Source: Chitinophaga pinensis
Lineage (GTDB): Bacteria > Bacteroidota > Bacteroidia > UKL13-3
DNA: 5,804 bases
Direction: 5' to 3'
Assembly: GCA_945875195.1 (NCBI GenBank)
Contig: CAMCJW010000192.1
Span: forward strand, 1 to 5,804
Shown one piece after another: positions 1 to 5,802 of the stretch. A model generated the notes under the pieces. The model searched no databases, was not told the origin of the DNA, and saw nothing but the letters and a program-made list of their open reading frames with translations. The first letter of the stretch is position 1. Each line of letters starts with the position of its first letter. Both the position numbers and the translations under genes were made by a program.

Positions 1-104
1 CCAGTTTCGGGTATTACTTGTATTTGGGGACATGCGAAACTGGAGTTTCGTGTGTGACTCAATTTTTGATTTAAAAGGTAGGGAGTTTCGGGTATATTTA
101 CCTT
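1..104. repeat. AGTTTCG repeat cluster with nested inverted repeats
   Basis: The 7-mer AGTTTCG occurs three times on the plus strand (3-9, 44-50, 84-90) and once inverted (CGAAACT, 35-41). CCAGTTTCG (1-9) and CGAAACTGG (35-43) form a perfect 9-bp inverted repeat. CGAAACT-GG-AGTTTCG (35-50) forms a second, tight palindrome. The first and third copies continue identically as AGTTTCGGGTAT (3-14 and 84-95). The third copy is enclosed by a further inverted pair, AAGGTA (75-80) and TACCTT (99-104). All of this is read directly from the sequence. Because a tyrosine-recombinase relic follows, I infer these may be remnants of recombination sites or of a recombinase-associated repeat family. The cluster starts at the window edge and may continue to the left. 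Confidence 0.6.
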
Positions 105-263
105 GCGCGCAGTGGTGAGGCTTACAGTGATTTTGTTAAAATCATTAACCATTTTTGGGGCAGTGTTATTCATTTTGTTTAATTTTTCAAAAGCTTTTAT
201 TGATAAATTTGTATGCTTACTTCATCAAATCTAATTAAAAAAGTTAAAAAAACAAGCCTGCCT

Positions 264-602
264 TTATTCACGCTCATCATGCATAAATAGTTGGTCTAAC
301 ATACTCCTAATTTGATCAAAGCCCTTGGTGCTTACATGCGTATAAATTTCAGTGGGCTTGCTGCATTCTTGTCCTAATAAACTTTGAATGTAACTTAAAT
401 CTACTCCGCTTTCTAATAAATGCGTGTATATTTCAGTAGTTCTGCTGCTTTCATGTCCTAACAAACTCTAAATGTAACTCAAATATGCTCCGCTTTCTGA
501 TAAGTAGGTTGTAAAACTATGCTGTAAACTATGAACACTAATCCTTTTTGTTATTCCCGCCTTTTTTACAGCTATTCCTAAACAAGCTTTGCAAATTAAA
601 CT
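264..602 (-). pseudogene. Tyrosine recombinase (XerC/XerD-like integrase), decayed 3' fragment
   Basis: Translated on the minus strand, this stretch reads as the C-terminal catalytic part of a tyrosine site-specific recombinase: KKAGITKR, then SVHSLQHSF, LLGH, TEIYTH and a VSTK tail. The family cuts and rejoins DNA with a C-terminal tyrosine and an HxxR box. Four lesions are visible. (1) The frame shifts near the A-run at 562-567: upstream LQSLFRNSCKK lies in one frame, AGITKRISVHS in another. (2) The HxxR arginine is glutamine (CAG, 522-524). (3) A TAG stop (468-470) replaces the Gln of the YIQSLLGH motif. (4) An 84-bp segment is duplicated in tandem (336-419 and 420-503), so the YIQ-LLG-IYTH block occurs twice, and the second copy has LLGQ instead of LLGH. 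The N-terminal DNA-binding domain and two thirds of the catalytic domain are absent; recognisable sequence stops just before pdxJ. The terminal TAA is at 264-266. I am confident of the family and of its inactivity. The left boundary is firm; the right one is approximate. Confidence 0.88.
336..503 (-). repeat. Tandem 84-bp duplication inside the recombinase relic
   Basis: Two adjacent 84-bp units (420-503 upstream in gene order, 336-419 downstream) each encode 28 codons covering the ESG-x2-LSYI-x-SLLG and TEIYTH blocks. By manual alignment about 15 of 84 positions differ, roughly 82% identity, so the copies have been separate for some time. The join is in frame: the Thr-His of IYTH in the first unit runs straight into LLESG of the second. 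In intact relatives a Thr-His pair also precedes LLESG (ATHLLESG). I therefore infer misalignment between the two Thr-His codon pairs. The upstream copy carries the TAG stop; the downstream copy lost the His of LLGH. Confidence 0.85.
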
Positions 603-617
603 TAAAACCTAATTTTG
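588..617 (+). promoter_or_regulatory. Probable pdxJ promoter, Bacteroidota type
   Basis: TTTG (588-591) is followed after 18 bases by TAATTTTG (610-617). This matches the Bacteroidota sigma-A consensus TTTG-N17-23-TAnnTTTG. Transcription would begin near 624, giving a leader of under 20 bases before the ATG at 641. No Shine-Dalgarno sequence is present; the leader is A/T-rich, as is usual in this phylum. The -33 element falls inside the recombinase relic. Confidence 0.6.
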
Positions 618-640
618 CGCTCTCAAAATAAATCTGTTTT

Positions 641-1360
641 ATGATAAAATTATCTGTGAACATAAACAAGCTTGCGCTTATCCGCAACTCTAGAGGCGGT
701 AATAATCCAAATTTGGTTAAATCAGCCAAAGATTGCGAATTGTTTGGGGCAGATGGAATTACTATTCATCCCCGTCCAGATGAGAGACATATAAGGTATT
801 CTGACGTTTATGAATTAAATAAGGTAGTAAAAACCGAGTTCAACATTGAAGGCAATCCAAAAGAACAAAAATTTGTTGATTTGGTACTAGCTATAAATCC
901 TATTCAAGTAACCTTGGTTCCTGATAATCAAAATCAATTAACCAGCGATCATGGTTGGGATACCGTTCAAGAGTTTGCGTATTTATCAGAAATTATCGCG
1001 GTTTTTAAAAAAGCGGGCATAAGAACATCCGTATTTGTTGATCCCAATCTTAAAATGGTTGAAGGAGCTGCAAAAGTTGGCGCAGATAGAATTGAACTCT
1101 ATACAGAAAGCTATGCTGCCAACTATGATGCTAACAAAGAAGCAGCAATTCTACCCTATATTCAATCGGCTCAAACCGCAATAAATTTAGGCTTAGGCAT
1201 AAACGCTGGGCACGATTTAAACAAGGAAAATTTAGCTTATTTTGCCAAGAATATTCCAGGATTAATGGAAGTTTCTATAGGCCATGCTTTGGTTTGCGAC
1301 GCCATTTACCTCGGCCTAGAAAATACCATTCAAATTTACAAAAGAGCCCTAATGAATTAA
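641..1360 (+). CDS. pdxJ: Pyridoxine 5'-phosphate synthase PdxJ
   Basis: This cytoplasmic TIM-barrel enzyme catalyses the last ring-forming step of the DXP-dependent vitamin B6 pathway. It condenses 1-deoxy-D-xylulose 5-phosphate with 3-amino-2-oxopropyl phosphate to give pyridoxine 5'-phosphate. The 239 residues match the usual length (E. coli has 243). Recognisable family positions are Asn7 and Arg18 (VNIN and RNSRGG), His43, Arg45 and His50 (TIHPRPDERH), Glu70 (FNIEGNP), Glu152 (DRIELYTE), His191 (GINAGHDLN) and the phosphate-binding Gly214-His215 (SIGHAL). The N-terminal motif reads VNINK where E. coli has VNIDH; from memory this is the form in Bacteroidota. The ATG at 641 places the barrel's first strand correctly and follows a good promoter. 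The gene stands alone on its strand and ends base to base against the stop codon of convergent purA, with no visible terminator between. It appears intact. Confidence 0.97.
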   Translation: MIKLSVNINKLALIRNSRGGNNPNLVKSAKDCELFGADGITIHPRPDERHIRYSDVYELNKVVKTEFNIEGNPKEQKFVDLVLAINPIQVTLVPDNQNQLTSDHGWDTVQEFAYLSEIIAVFKKAGIRTSVFVDPNLKMVEGAAKVGADRIELYTESYAANYDANKEAAILPYIQSAQTAINLGLGINAGHDLNKENLAYFAKNIPGLMEVSIGHALVCDAIYLGLENTIQIYKRALMN

Positions 1361-2626
1361 CTATTTCACAATGGTTTCTTCTCTATCTGGCCCAACAGAA
1401 ATGATACTTACTGGCACTTGAATTTGCTTTTCAACGTATTCCATGTAGTTTCTAAAAGTTTCTGGAAGTTCATTGTATTGCTTCATCACACTTAAGTTGC
1501 CAGTCCAACCGGGGAAGGATTTATACTGAGGTTTAATCAACTCATCATCCATATAAAAAGGCAGTTCATTGGTAAGCTTGCCATTGATTTCATAAGAATC
1601 ACAAACATTAACTTGATCAAAGCCACTCAACACATCGCTTTTGGTGCAAATTAAATCTGTTACACCATTGAGCATGATAGCATATTTTAAAGTAGGTAAA
1701 TCTAACCAGCCTGTGCGCCTTGGTCTACCTGTAGTTGCGCCAAATTCATGACCTAGTTTCCTCAATAACTCACCGGTTTCATTGTTTTGTTCTGTAGGAA
1801 AAGGGCCATTACCAACTCTGGTGCAATAGGCTTTAAAAATACCAAAAACCTTGTCTATTTTTTGAGGTGCTAATCCCAAGCCACTGCATGCTCCGCCAGT
1901 GATGGTGTTGGATGAGGTAACAAAAGGGTATGAACCAAAATCAATATCCAATAAAGCACCTTGGGCACCTTCAGCTAAAACCTTTTTTCCATCGGTAATT
2001 AACTTGTTGATATAATACTCTGTGTTAATGATTTTAAACTGTTTGAGGTATTCCACAGCCTCAAAAAATGCTGGCTCGTAATCGGCCAAAGTGTATTCAT
2101 GATTGAGAGAATCTAGTAATTTTTTATGGTTAGCCACCGCAGTATCATACTTTGATTTAAACTGATTACCAATTAAATCCCCAATACGCAGGCCACTTCT
2201 GCCAATTTTATCTTGGTAAGTTGGACTAATTCCTCTAAGGGTTGAACCAACTTTATGAATACCTTTATAGGCTTCGCTTGCGGCATCAACCAATCTATGG
2301 GTAGGTAAAATTACGTGGGCTTTTTCGGAGATGAATAAGTTTTTGCGAATATCAATTCCAGTGGTTTCTGCTTTTTCAATTTCTTTTTTTAACTGAACCG
2401 GATCCACCACTACCCCATTGCCAATAATATTGATGCAATGCTCATGAAAAATACCTGAAGGAATGGTATTTAAAACATATTTATTGCCCCCGAATTCGAG
2501 GGAATGCCCCGCATTTGGACCACCTTGAAACCTGGCAACTACATCATATTTTGGGGTTAAAACATCTACTATTTTACCTTTGCCTTCATCGCCCCACTGC
2601 AAACCTAATACTACATCAACCTTCAT
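1361..2626 (-). CDS. purA: Adenylosuccinate synthase
   Basis: PurA joins IMP and aspartate using GTP to form adenylosuccinate, the first committed step from IMP to AMP. It acts in the cytoplasm as a dimer. The 421 residues are full length. Family signatures in order are QWGDEGKGK (residues 10-18, with catalytic Asp13), PNAGHS (catalytic His41), the GIxPxYxxKxxRxGxR signature at 132-147 with Lys140, EGAQGALLDIDFGSYPFVTSSNT in the middle, ATTGRPRRTGW (aspartate/IMP-binding arginines), and TKSD near residue 330 (the guanine-specificity TKxD motif). The loop before the Lys140 signature reads GSTLRG where E. coli has GTTGRG; I believe this is usual in Bacteroidota. The start follows the fur stop by 4 bases, so the gene is almost certainly translated from a fur-purA transcript. 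Its stop abuts that of convergent pdxJ. No damage is seen. Confidence 0.98.
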   Translation of the reverse strand: MKVDVVLGLQWGDEGKGKIVDVLTPKYDVVARFQGGPNAGHSLEFGGNKYVLNTIPSGIFHEHCINIIGNGVVVDPVQLKKEIEKAETTGIDIRKNLFISEKAHVILPTHRLVDAASEAYKGIHKVGSTLRGISPTYQDKIGRSGLRIGDLIGNQFKSKYDTAVANHKKLLDSLNHEYTLADYEPAFFEAVEYLKQFKIINTEYYINKLITDGKKVLAEGAQGALLDIDFGSYPFVTSSNTITGGACSGLGLAPQKIDKVFGIFKAYCTRVGNGPFPTEQNNETGELLRKLGHEFGATTGRPRRTGWLDLPTLKYAIMLNGVTDLICTKSDVLSGFDQVNVCDSYEINGKLTNELPFYMDDELIKPQYKSFPGWTGNLSVMKQYNELPETFRNYMEYVEKQIQVPVSIISVGPDREETIVK

Positions 2627-2630
2627 ATTT

Positions 2631-3134
2631 CTAATCTTCTTTTTTTACTAACTTCTTACACGAAAAACATTTCCCCTCAGCATCTATTTGTGGGTCACCA
2701 AACAAATACAATGAGTGATTGGTAATGGTAAATTGCATCAATTCGCCCATGGTTGTTTTAATCTGTTGAATTCTTGGATCGCAAAACTCATGAACCTCTG
2801 AGCAATTGTTACAAATTAAATGGTCGTGTTGTCTGAACCCATAAGCTTTTTCATACCTAGAAATGTTTCTGCCAAATTGGTGTTTGATAACCAAACCACA
2901 ATCCAATAATAAATCCAAGGTATTATAAACAGTGGCTCTGCTCACCCTGTAGTTCCTGTTCTTCATGTGTTCGAACAGGGTTTCTACATCAAAGTGCTCC
3001 TTGTTAGAATAAATTTCATCGAGAATGGCAAAGCGCTCAGGGGTTTTTCGCTGCTGATGTGCTTCTAAAAACTCAACAAATTTATTTTTAACTTCTGCTT
3101 TTAACTTTTCACCATTATATGCTTCAATCGACAT
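2631..3134 (-). CDS. fur: Fur-family metal-dependent transcriptional regulator
   Basis: This 167-residue protein has an N-terminal winged helix (about 15-90) with the recognition region YRVSRATVYNTLDLLLDCGLV, followed by a metal-binding dimerisation domain. Candidate sensor ligands by comparison with E. coli Fur are His47, Glu95, His103, His105, Glu116 and His140 (in NHSLYLFG). Two CxxC pairs, Cys108-Cys111 and Cys156-Cys159, look like a structural zinc site. Glutamates at 95 and 116 fit Fur/Zur better than peroxide-sensing PerR, which tends to use Asp; this is inference, and the metal cannot be settled from sequence. Family members bind DNA with metal and repress iron or zinc uptake and storage genes, often also their own. 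The protein is longer than E. coli Fur, with about ten extra residues at the N-terminus and an extended C-terminal CxxC tail. It lies 148 bp after relA/spoT and 4 bp before purA. Confidence 0.88.
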   Translation of the reverse strand: MSIEAYNGEKLKAEVKNKFVEFLEAHQQRKTPERFAILDEIYSNKEHFDVETLFEHMKNRNYRVSRATVYNTLDLLLDCGLVIKHQFGRNISRYEKAYGFRQHDHLICNNCSEVHEFCDPRIQQIKTTMGELMQFTITNHSLYLFGDPQIDAEGKCFSCKKLVKKED

Positions 3135-3152
3135 TTCAATTCATTAATCTTT

Positions 3153-3160
3153 CAAAGTTA
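3153..3160 (-). promoter_or_regulatory. Possible fur -7 element
   Basis: On the minus strand this reads TAACTTTG, an exact TAnnTTTG match, ending 18 bases before the fur start codon at 3134. That would give a very short leader. I found no TTTG or TTG at the proper -33 distance, so the call rests on the -7 element alone. If real, fur-purA has its own promoter in addition to any read-through from relA/spoT. Confidence 0.35.
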
Positions 3161-3282
3161 ACATAATCTCAAATAGTTTACCCATTGAGAAGGCAGGTGT
3201 TGAAAGAAAGTTAAAAACCTACATTTTGCGAAACCAAATAAAACACTGAATATCATTATACTAAGCACAAACTAGCAATACC

Positions 3283-5496
3283 TTAACTCAAATCCACCCT
3301 ATTTACCGTGATTAATTCGCTTGCACTTTTAATGGAGCTCATAATTGTTTCCAATTGCCGGGTATCATGCACTTCTAACATAATATTACCATCAAACATA
3401 CCATTGTGGCTATTGATACTAATAGACCTCATGTTTACTTGTAATTGCTTTGAAATGATATCTGTAATAATGCTTACAATGCCCACACTATCAATACCAG
3501 AAACCTTGATAGATGACAGGAATGCTTTTTGATTTGTTTTTTCTGAATTTGCCCACTTAGCCTTTATAATTCGGTAGCCATAATTGCTCATTAAAGCTAG
3601 GGCATTGGTACAAGAAATGCGGTGTATTTTAACGCCTTCACCAACAGTTATGAACCCAAAAATTTCATCGCCAGGAATGGGACTACAACATTTGGCAAAT
3701 GAGTATTCCATGTTTGCTTCATTCTCGGAGAGGATAATGGCATCGTTTGGCAACACAGACTGTGGCTTGCTTTTGGCCACAGGAATAATAGGTTCAGACA
3801 CTTTGTTTTTATCTGCCAATAAAACAGCCTCAATATCTAATTTGGTTCTGTCAATGGTTTCATTGGCCAATTGAAAATACAAATCAGCAACCGTCTTGAG
3901 TTTATAATGCTTGAGCAAAACATATAAGGATTCTGAGTTAAAGGGCAATTTGGCCGTTTTAAATTTGCGCTCCAAAATTTCTTTGCCTAAAACAGAGGCC
4001 TTTAATTTAAGTTGTTTAAAGTACTCTCTTATTTTTGATTTGGCTTTGGCAGTAACCACAAATTCGAGCCATTCCTCATTGGGTTTTTGTTTGCCACTAG
4101 AAATAATCTCCACTTGGTCGCCATTATTTAGCACATGGTTAAGAGGAACCAGCTTGTTATTGAGTTTAGCTCCTATACATTTTTCACCAATATATGTGTG
4201 AATTTCAAAAGCAAAATCGAGCACTGTGGCGCCAGCAGGGAGCTTTTTTAAATCGCCTTTTGGGGTGAACACAAAAATTTCTTCTGAGTACAAGGCCAAT
4301 TTAAAATCATCTAAGAATTCCATTGCATTGGAATCTGGGCTCTCTAAAATTTCTCTGACCCTAGCTAACCAGCCTTCTAGGCCATGGTCTTGGGCTTGGT
4401 TATTGTCTTTGTATTTCCAGTGGGCGGCAAATCCTTTCTCGGCAATTTCATCCATGCGTTTGGTTCTAATTTGAACCTCCACCCACCTGCCCTTTGGCCC
4501 CATAACAGTTGTATGCAAACTTTCATAACCATTGGCCTTGGGTGTACTTACCCAATCGCGCAGCCTATCTGGGTTTGGCGTGTAATGGTCTGTAATAATA
4601 GAATACATTTTCCAACAATCACTTTTTTCATTTACCTCTTGAGAATCAACTATCACTCTAATGGCAAATAAGTCGTATACCTCCTCAAAGTTTACATTCT
4701 GCGTTTTCATTTTTTGCAGAATAGAATGAATGCTTTTGGGCCGACCTTTAATTTCAAAATCAAATCCCTCTTTGCGCATATCTTCGGCAATGGGATCAAT
4801 AAAATTTTTAATATACCGGTTACGTTGAACTTTTGTTTCGTTCAGTTTCATTTTTACAAACAGGTAATTTTCTGCTTGCAGGTATTTTGTACTTAAATCC
4901 TCTAATTCTGATTTTAGGCCATACAAACCCAAACGATGAGCCAAAGGAGCGTAAACATAGGCAGTTTCGGAGGCTATTTTAAGTTGCGACTTAGGGCTCA
5001 TGCTATCAAGGGTTCGCATGTTGTGCAATCGGTCAGCAAGCTTGATTAAAATTACCCTTACATCATCGCTCAGGGTAAGTAGCATTTTCTTGAAATTTTC
5101 GGCCTGAATGCTCCTGTCTGGTTGATCAAAAACACCAGAAATTTTTGTTAGGCCATCAATGATCAATGCTACTTTTGGACCAAACTTTAGTTTTATTAAA
5201 TCGAGGGTAATATCCGTATCTTCAACGGTATCGTGAAGAAGGGCACAAATAACGGAAGTAACACCTAGTCCAATTTCTTCGGCACAAATTTGAGCTACAG
5301 CTAAAGGATGTATGATATAGGGTTCGCCACTTTTGCGGCGCATATTTTTGTGCGCCTCCAATGAGAGTTCAAAAGCCTCTCTGATTAATTTTTTATCACC
5401 CTTTGTTACCTCTCGTCGAATACTTTTTAATAAGCTCCTATATGCCTTAACAATTGTTTTATTTTCTAATTCAATATTTATTTCTTTTACACTCAT
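3283..5496 (-). CDS. Bifunctional-type (p)ppGpp synthetase/hydrolase, RelA/SpoT family
   Basis: This long RSH protein (737 residues) makes and degrades the stringent-response alarmone (p)ppGpp. The hydrolase HD domain (about 40-200) is complete: His63, His88-Asp89 in LLHDTVEDT, and Asp155 in KLADRLHNMRTL. The synthetase domain (about 245-365) is also complete: GRPKS (Arg252), YDLFAIR (Asp275), the G-loop GYESLHTTV with Tyr324 and His328, and EVQIRT with Glu340. The charge motif just before the G-loop is RLRD (311-314), close to the RxKD of bifunctional enzymes and unlike the ExDD of synthetase-only RelA. A TGS domain follows (about 406-468). Then come a helical region, a zinc-finger/RIS segment with Cys603-Cys604 and HRISC (625-629), and a C-terminal ACT domain (about 658-737). 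Both catalytic halves look active, so it may be the only long RSH here and could be called rel or spoT. The ATG at 5496 is preceded, 4 bases away, by GGGAG, an uncommon Shine-Dalgarno-like element for this phylum. The fur-purA pair lies downstream. Confidence 0.96.
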   Translation of the reverse strand: MSVKEINIELENKTIVKAYRSLLKSIRREVTKGDKKLIREAFELSLEAHKNMRRKSGEPYIIHPLAVAQICAEEIGLGVTSVICALLHDTVEDTDITLDLIKLKFGPKVALIIDGLTKISGVFDQPDRSIQAENFKKMLLTLSDDVRVILIKLADRLHNMRTLDSMSPKSQLKIASETAYVYAPLAHRLGLYGLKSELEDLSTKYLQAENYLFVKMKLNETKVQRNRYIKNFIDPIAEDMRKEGFDFEIKGRPKSIHSILQKMKTQNVNFEEVYDLFAIRVIVDSQEVNEKSDCWKMYSIITDHYTPNPDRLRDWVSTPKANGYESLHTTVMGPKGRWVEVQIRTKRMDEIAEKGFAAHWKYKDNNQAQDHGLEGWLARVREILESPDSNAMEFLDDFKLALYSEEIFVFTPKGDLKKLPAGATVLDFAFEIHTYIGEKCIGAKLNNKLVPLNHVLNNGDQVEIISSGKQKPNEEWLEFVVTAKAKSKIREYFKQLKLKASVLGKEILERKFKTAKLPFNSESLYVLLKHYKLKTVADLYFQLANETIDRTKLDIEAVLLADKNKVSEPIIPVAKSKPQSVLPNDAIILSENEANMEYSFAKCCSPIPGDEIFGFITVGEGVKIHRISCTNALALMSNYGYRIIKAKWANSEKTNQKAFLSSIKVSGIDSVGIVSIITDIISKQLQVNMRSISINSHNGMFDGNIMLEVHDTRQLETIMSSIKSASELITVNRVDLS

Positions 5497-5516
5497 TATA
5501 CTCCCGTAATCTGGCT

Positions 5517-5524
5517 CAAATTAA
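5517..5524 (-). promoter_or_regulatory. Weak -7-like element before relA/spoT
   Basis: The minus strand reads TTAATTTG, one mismatch from TAnnTTTG, about 20 bases upstream of the relA/spoT start. There is no convincing -33 partner. It is the best candidate I see in the 224-bp gap for transcription of relA/spoT, but it is weak. Confidence 0.22.
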
Positions 5525-5600
5525 GCTTTTTCCTGTATTCATTGGCATAAAATTTATGAAGAAATCTTAAAAATTCTTGAACCAAAAATTGCGAGGAAAT

Positions 5601-5613
5601 ATATCTGAGATAT
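5601..5613. promoter_or_regulatory. Short perfect palindrome ATATCT-G-AGATAT
   Basis: Perfect 6-bp arms surround a single central base, about 105 bp upstream of the relA/spoT start and 108 bp upstream of tRNA-Leu. There is no T-tract, so it is not a terminator. It may be an operator, but short AT-rich palindromes also arise by chance. Confidence 0.3.
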
Positions 5614-5623
5614 TATTTACATG

Positions 5624-5641
5624 ATTACCAATATATTACCA
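5624..5641. repeat. Direct repeat ATTACCA, 11-bp period
   Basis: ATTACCA occurs at 5624-5630 and again at 5635-5641, separated by ATAT. The 11-bp period places both copies on nearly the same face of the helix, as is usual for direct-repeat activator sites. No regulator can be named. Confidence 0.4.
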
Positions 5642-5658
5642 TCAAAATAGAGCAGGTA

Positions 5659-5677
5659 GTTGAGTTTAGAACTCAAC
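5659..5677. promoter_or_regulatory. Perfect 8-bp inverted repeat, operator-like
   Basis: GTTGAGTT-TAG-AACTCAAC has perfect 8-bp arms around a 3-base centre. The plus strand continues A-rich, and the minus strand has no T-run after the hairpin, so neither direction gives a Rho-independent terminator. It lies 15 bases before the probable tRNA-Leu -7 element, about where the -33 region would be, and 162 bp upstream of relA/spoT. A regulator binding here could affect either unit; this is inference. Confidence 0.45.
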
Positions 5678-5692
5678 CTAAAAAATAATGCT

Positions 5693-5700
5693 TATATTTG
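5693..5700 (+). promoter_or_regulatory. Probable tRNA-Leu promoter -7 element
   Basis: TATATTTG matches TAnnTTTG exactly and ends 20 bases before the tRNA, a sensible distance for a short leader. No clear TTTG lies 17-23 bases upstream. That space is partly taken by the 5659-5677 palindrome and an A-run. Confidence 0.5.
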
Positions 5701-5720
5701 CATCCCTTTTTAAGGAAAAG

Positions 5721-5802
5721 GCGCATGTGGCGTAATTGGTAGCCGTGCCAGACTTAGGATCTGGTGCCGAAAGGCGTGGGGGTTCGAGTCCCTCCATGCG
5801 CA
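5721..5802 (+). tRNA. tRNA-Leu (anticodon UAG)
   Basis: This folds as a complete class II tRNA. The acceptor stem is GCGCATG (5721-5727) with CATGCGC (5795-5801) and discriminator A5802. The anticodon stem CCAGA/TCTGG (5748-5752, 5760-5764) encloses a 7-base loop with TAG at 5755-5757, reading CUA leucine codons and probably other CUN codons. A long variable arm, GCC-GAAA-GGC, is typical of leucine tRNAs. The T stem GGGGG/CCCTC has one G-U pair and encloses TTCGAGT. The D arm carries a G-U pair at its base. The bases after the discriminator are CA at the window end, so CCA is not encoded and must be added after transcription. Confidence 0.96.

Noticed and set aside
1..104. CRISPR array or integron attC site
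   Set aside because: Repeats are 7-12 bases with unequal spacing and mixed orientation, which does not fit CRISPR. The GTTRRRY/RYYYAAC core pair of attC sites is not present.
129..143. GATTTT-GTT-AAAATC inverted repeat
   Set aside because: Only 6 AT-rich base pairs and no following T-run; expected by chance in this composition.
115..234. Small plus-strand GTG-start reading frame of 39 codons with a hydrophobic stretch (ILLKSLTIFGAVLFILFNF)
   Set aside because: It has no ribosome-binding site or promoter I can recognise and uses a rare start. AT-rich DNA readily encodes hydrophobic peptides by chance. If the AGTTTCG repeats prove to be recombination sites it would merit a second look as a cassette-borne peptide.
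240..262. T-rich tract after the recombinase relic on the minus strand, possible terminator
   Set aside because: A run of T is present, but I could not find a stable hairpin before it.
538..729. Minus-strand reading frame overlapping the start of pdxJ
   Set aside because: Only its last part (LQSLFRNSCKK) resembles anything, and that is the frameshifted upstream end of the recombinase relic. The rest is antisense to pdxJ.
3247..3262. ATCATTAT-containing stretch resembling half of a Fur box
   Set aside because: Only one half-site fits, it lies over 110 bp from the fur start, and such AT-rich matches are common by chance.
3308..4896. Several plus-strand open frames of 60-96 codons opposite relA/spoT
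   Set aside because: All lie antisense to a long conserved gene and show no family motifs; they are shadows of the coding strand.
5659..5677. Rho-independent terminator
   Set aside because: The hairpin is not followed by a T-run in either direction, and neither neighbouring gene ends here.
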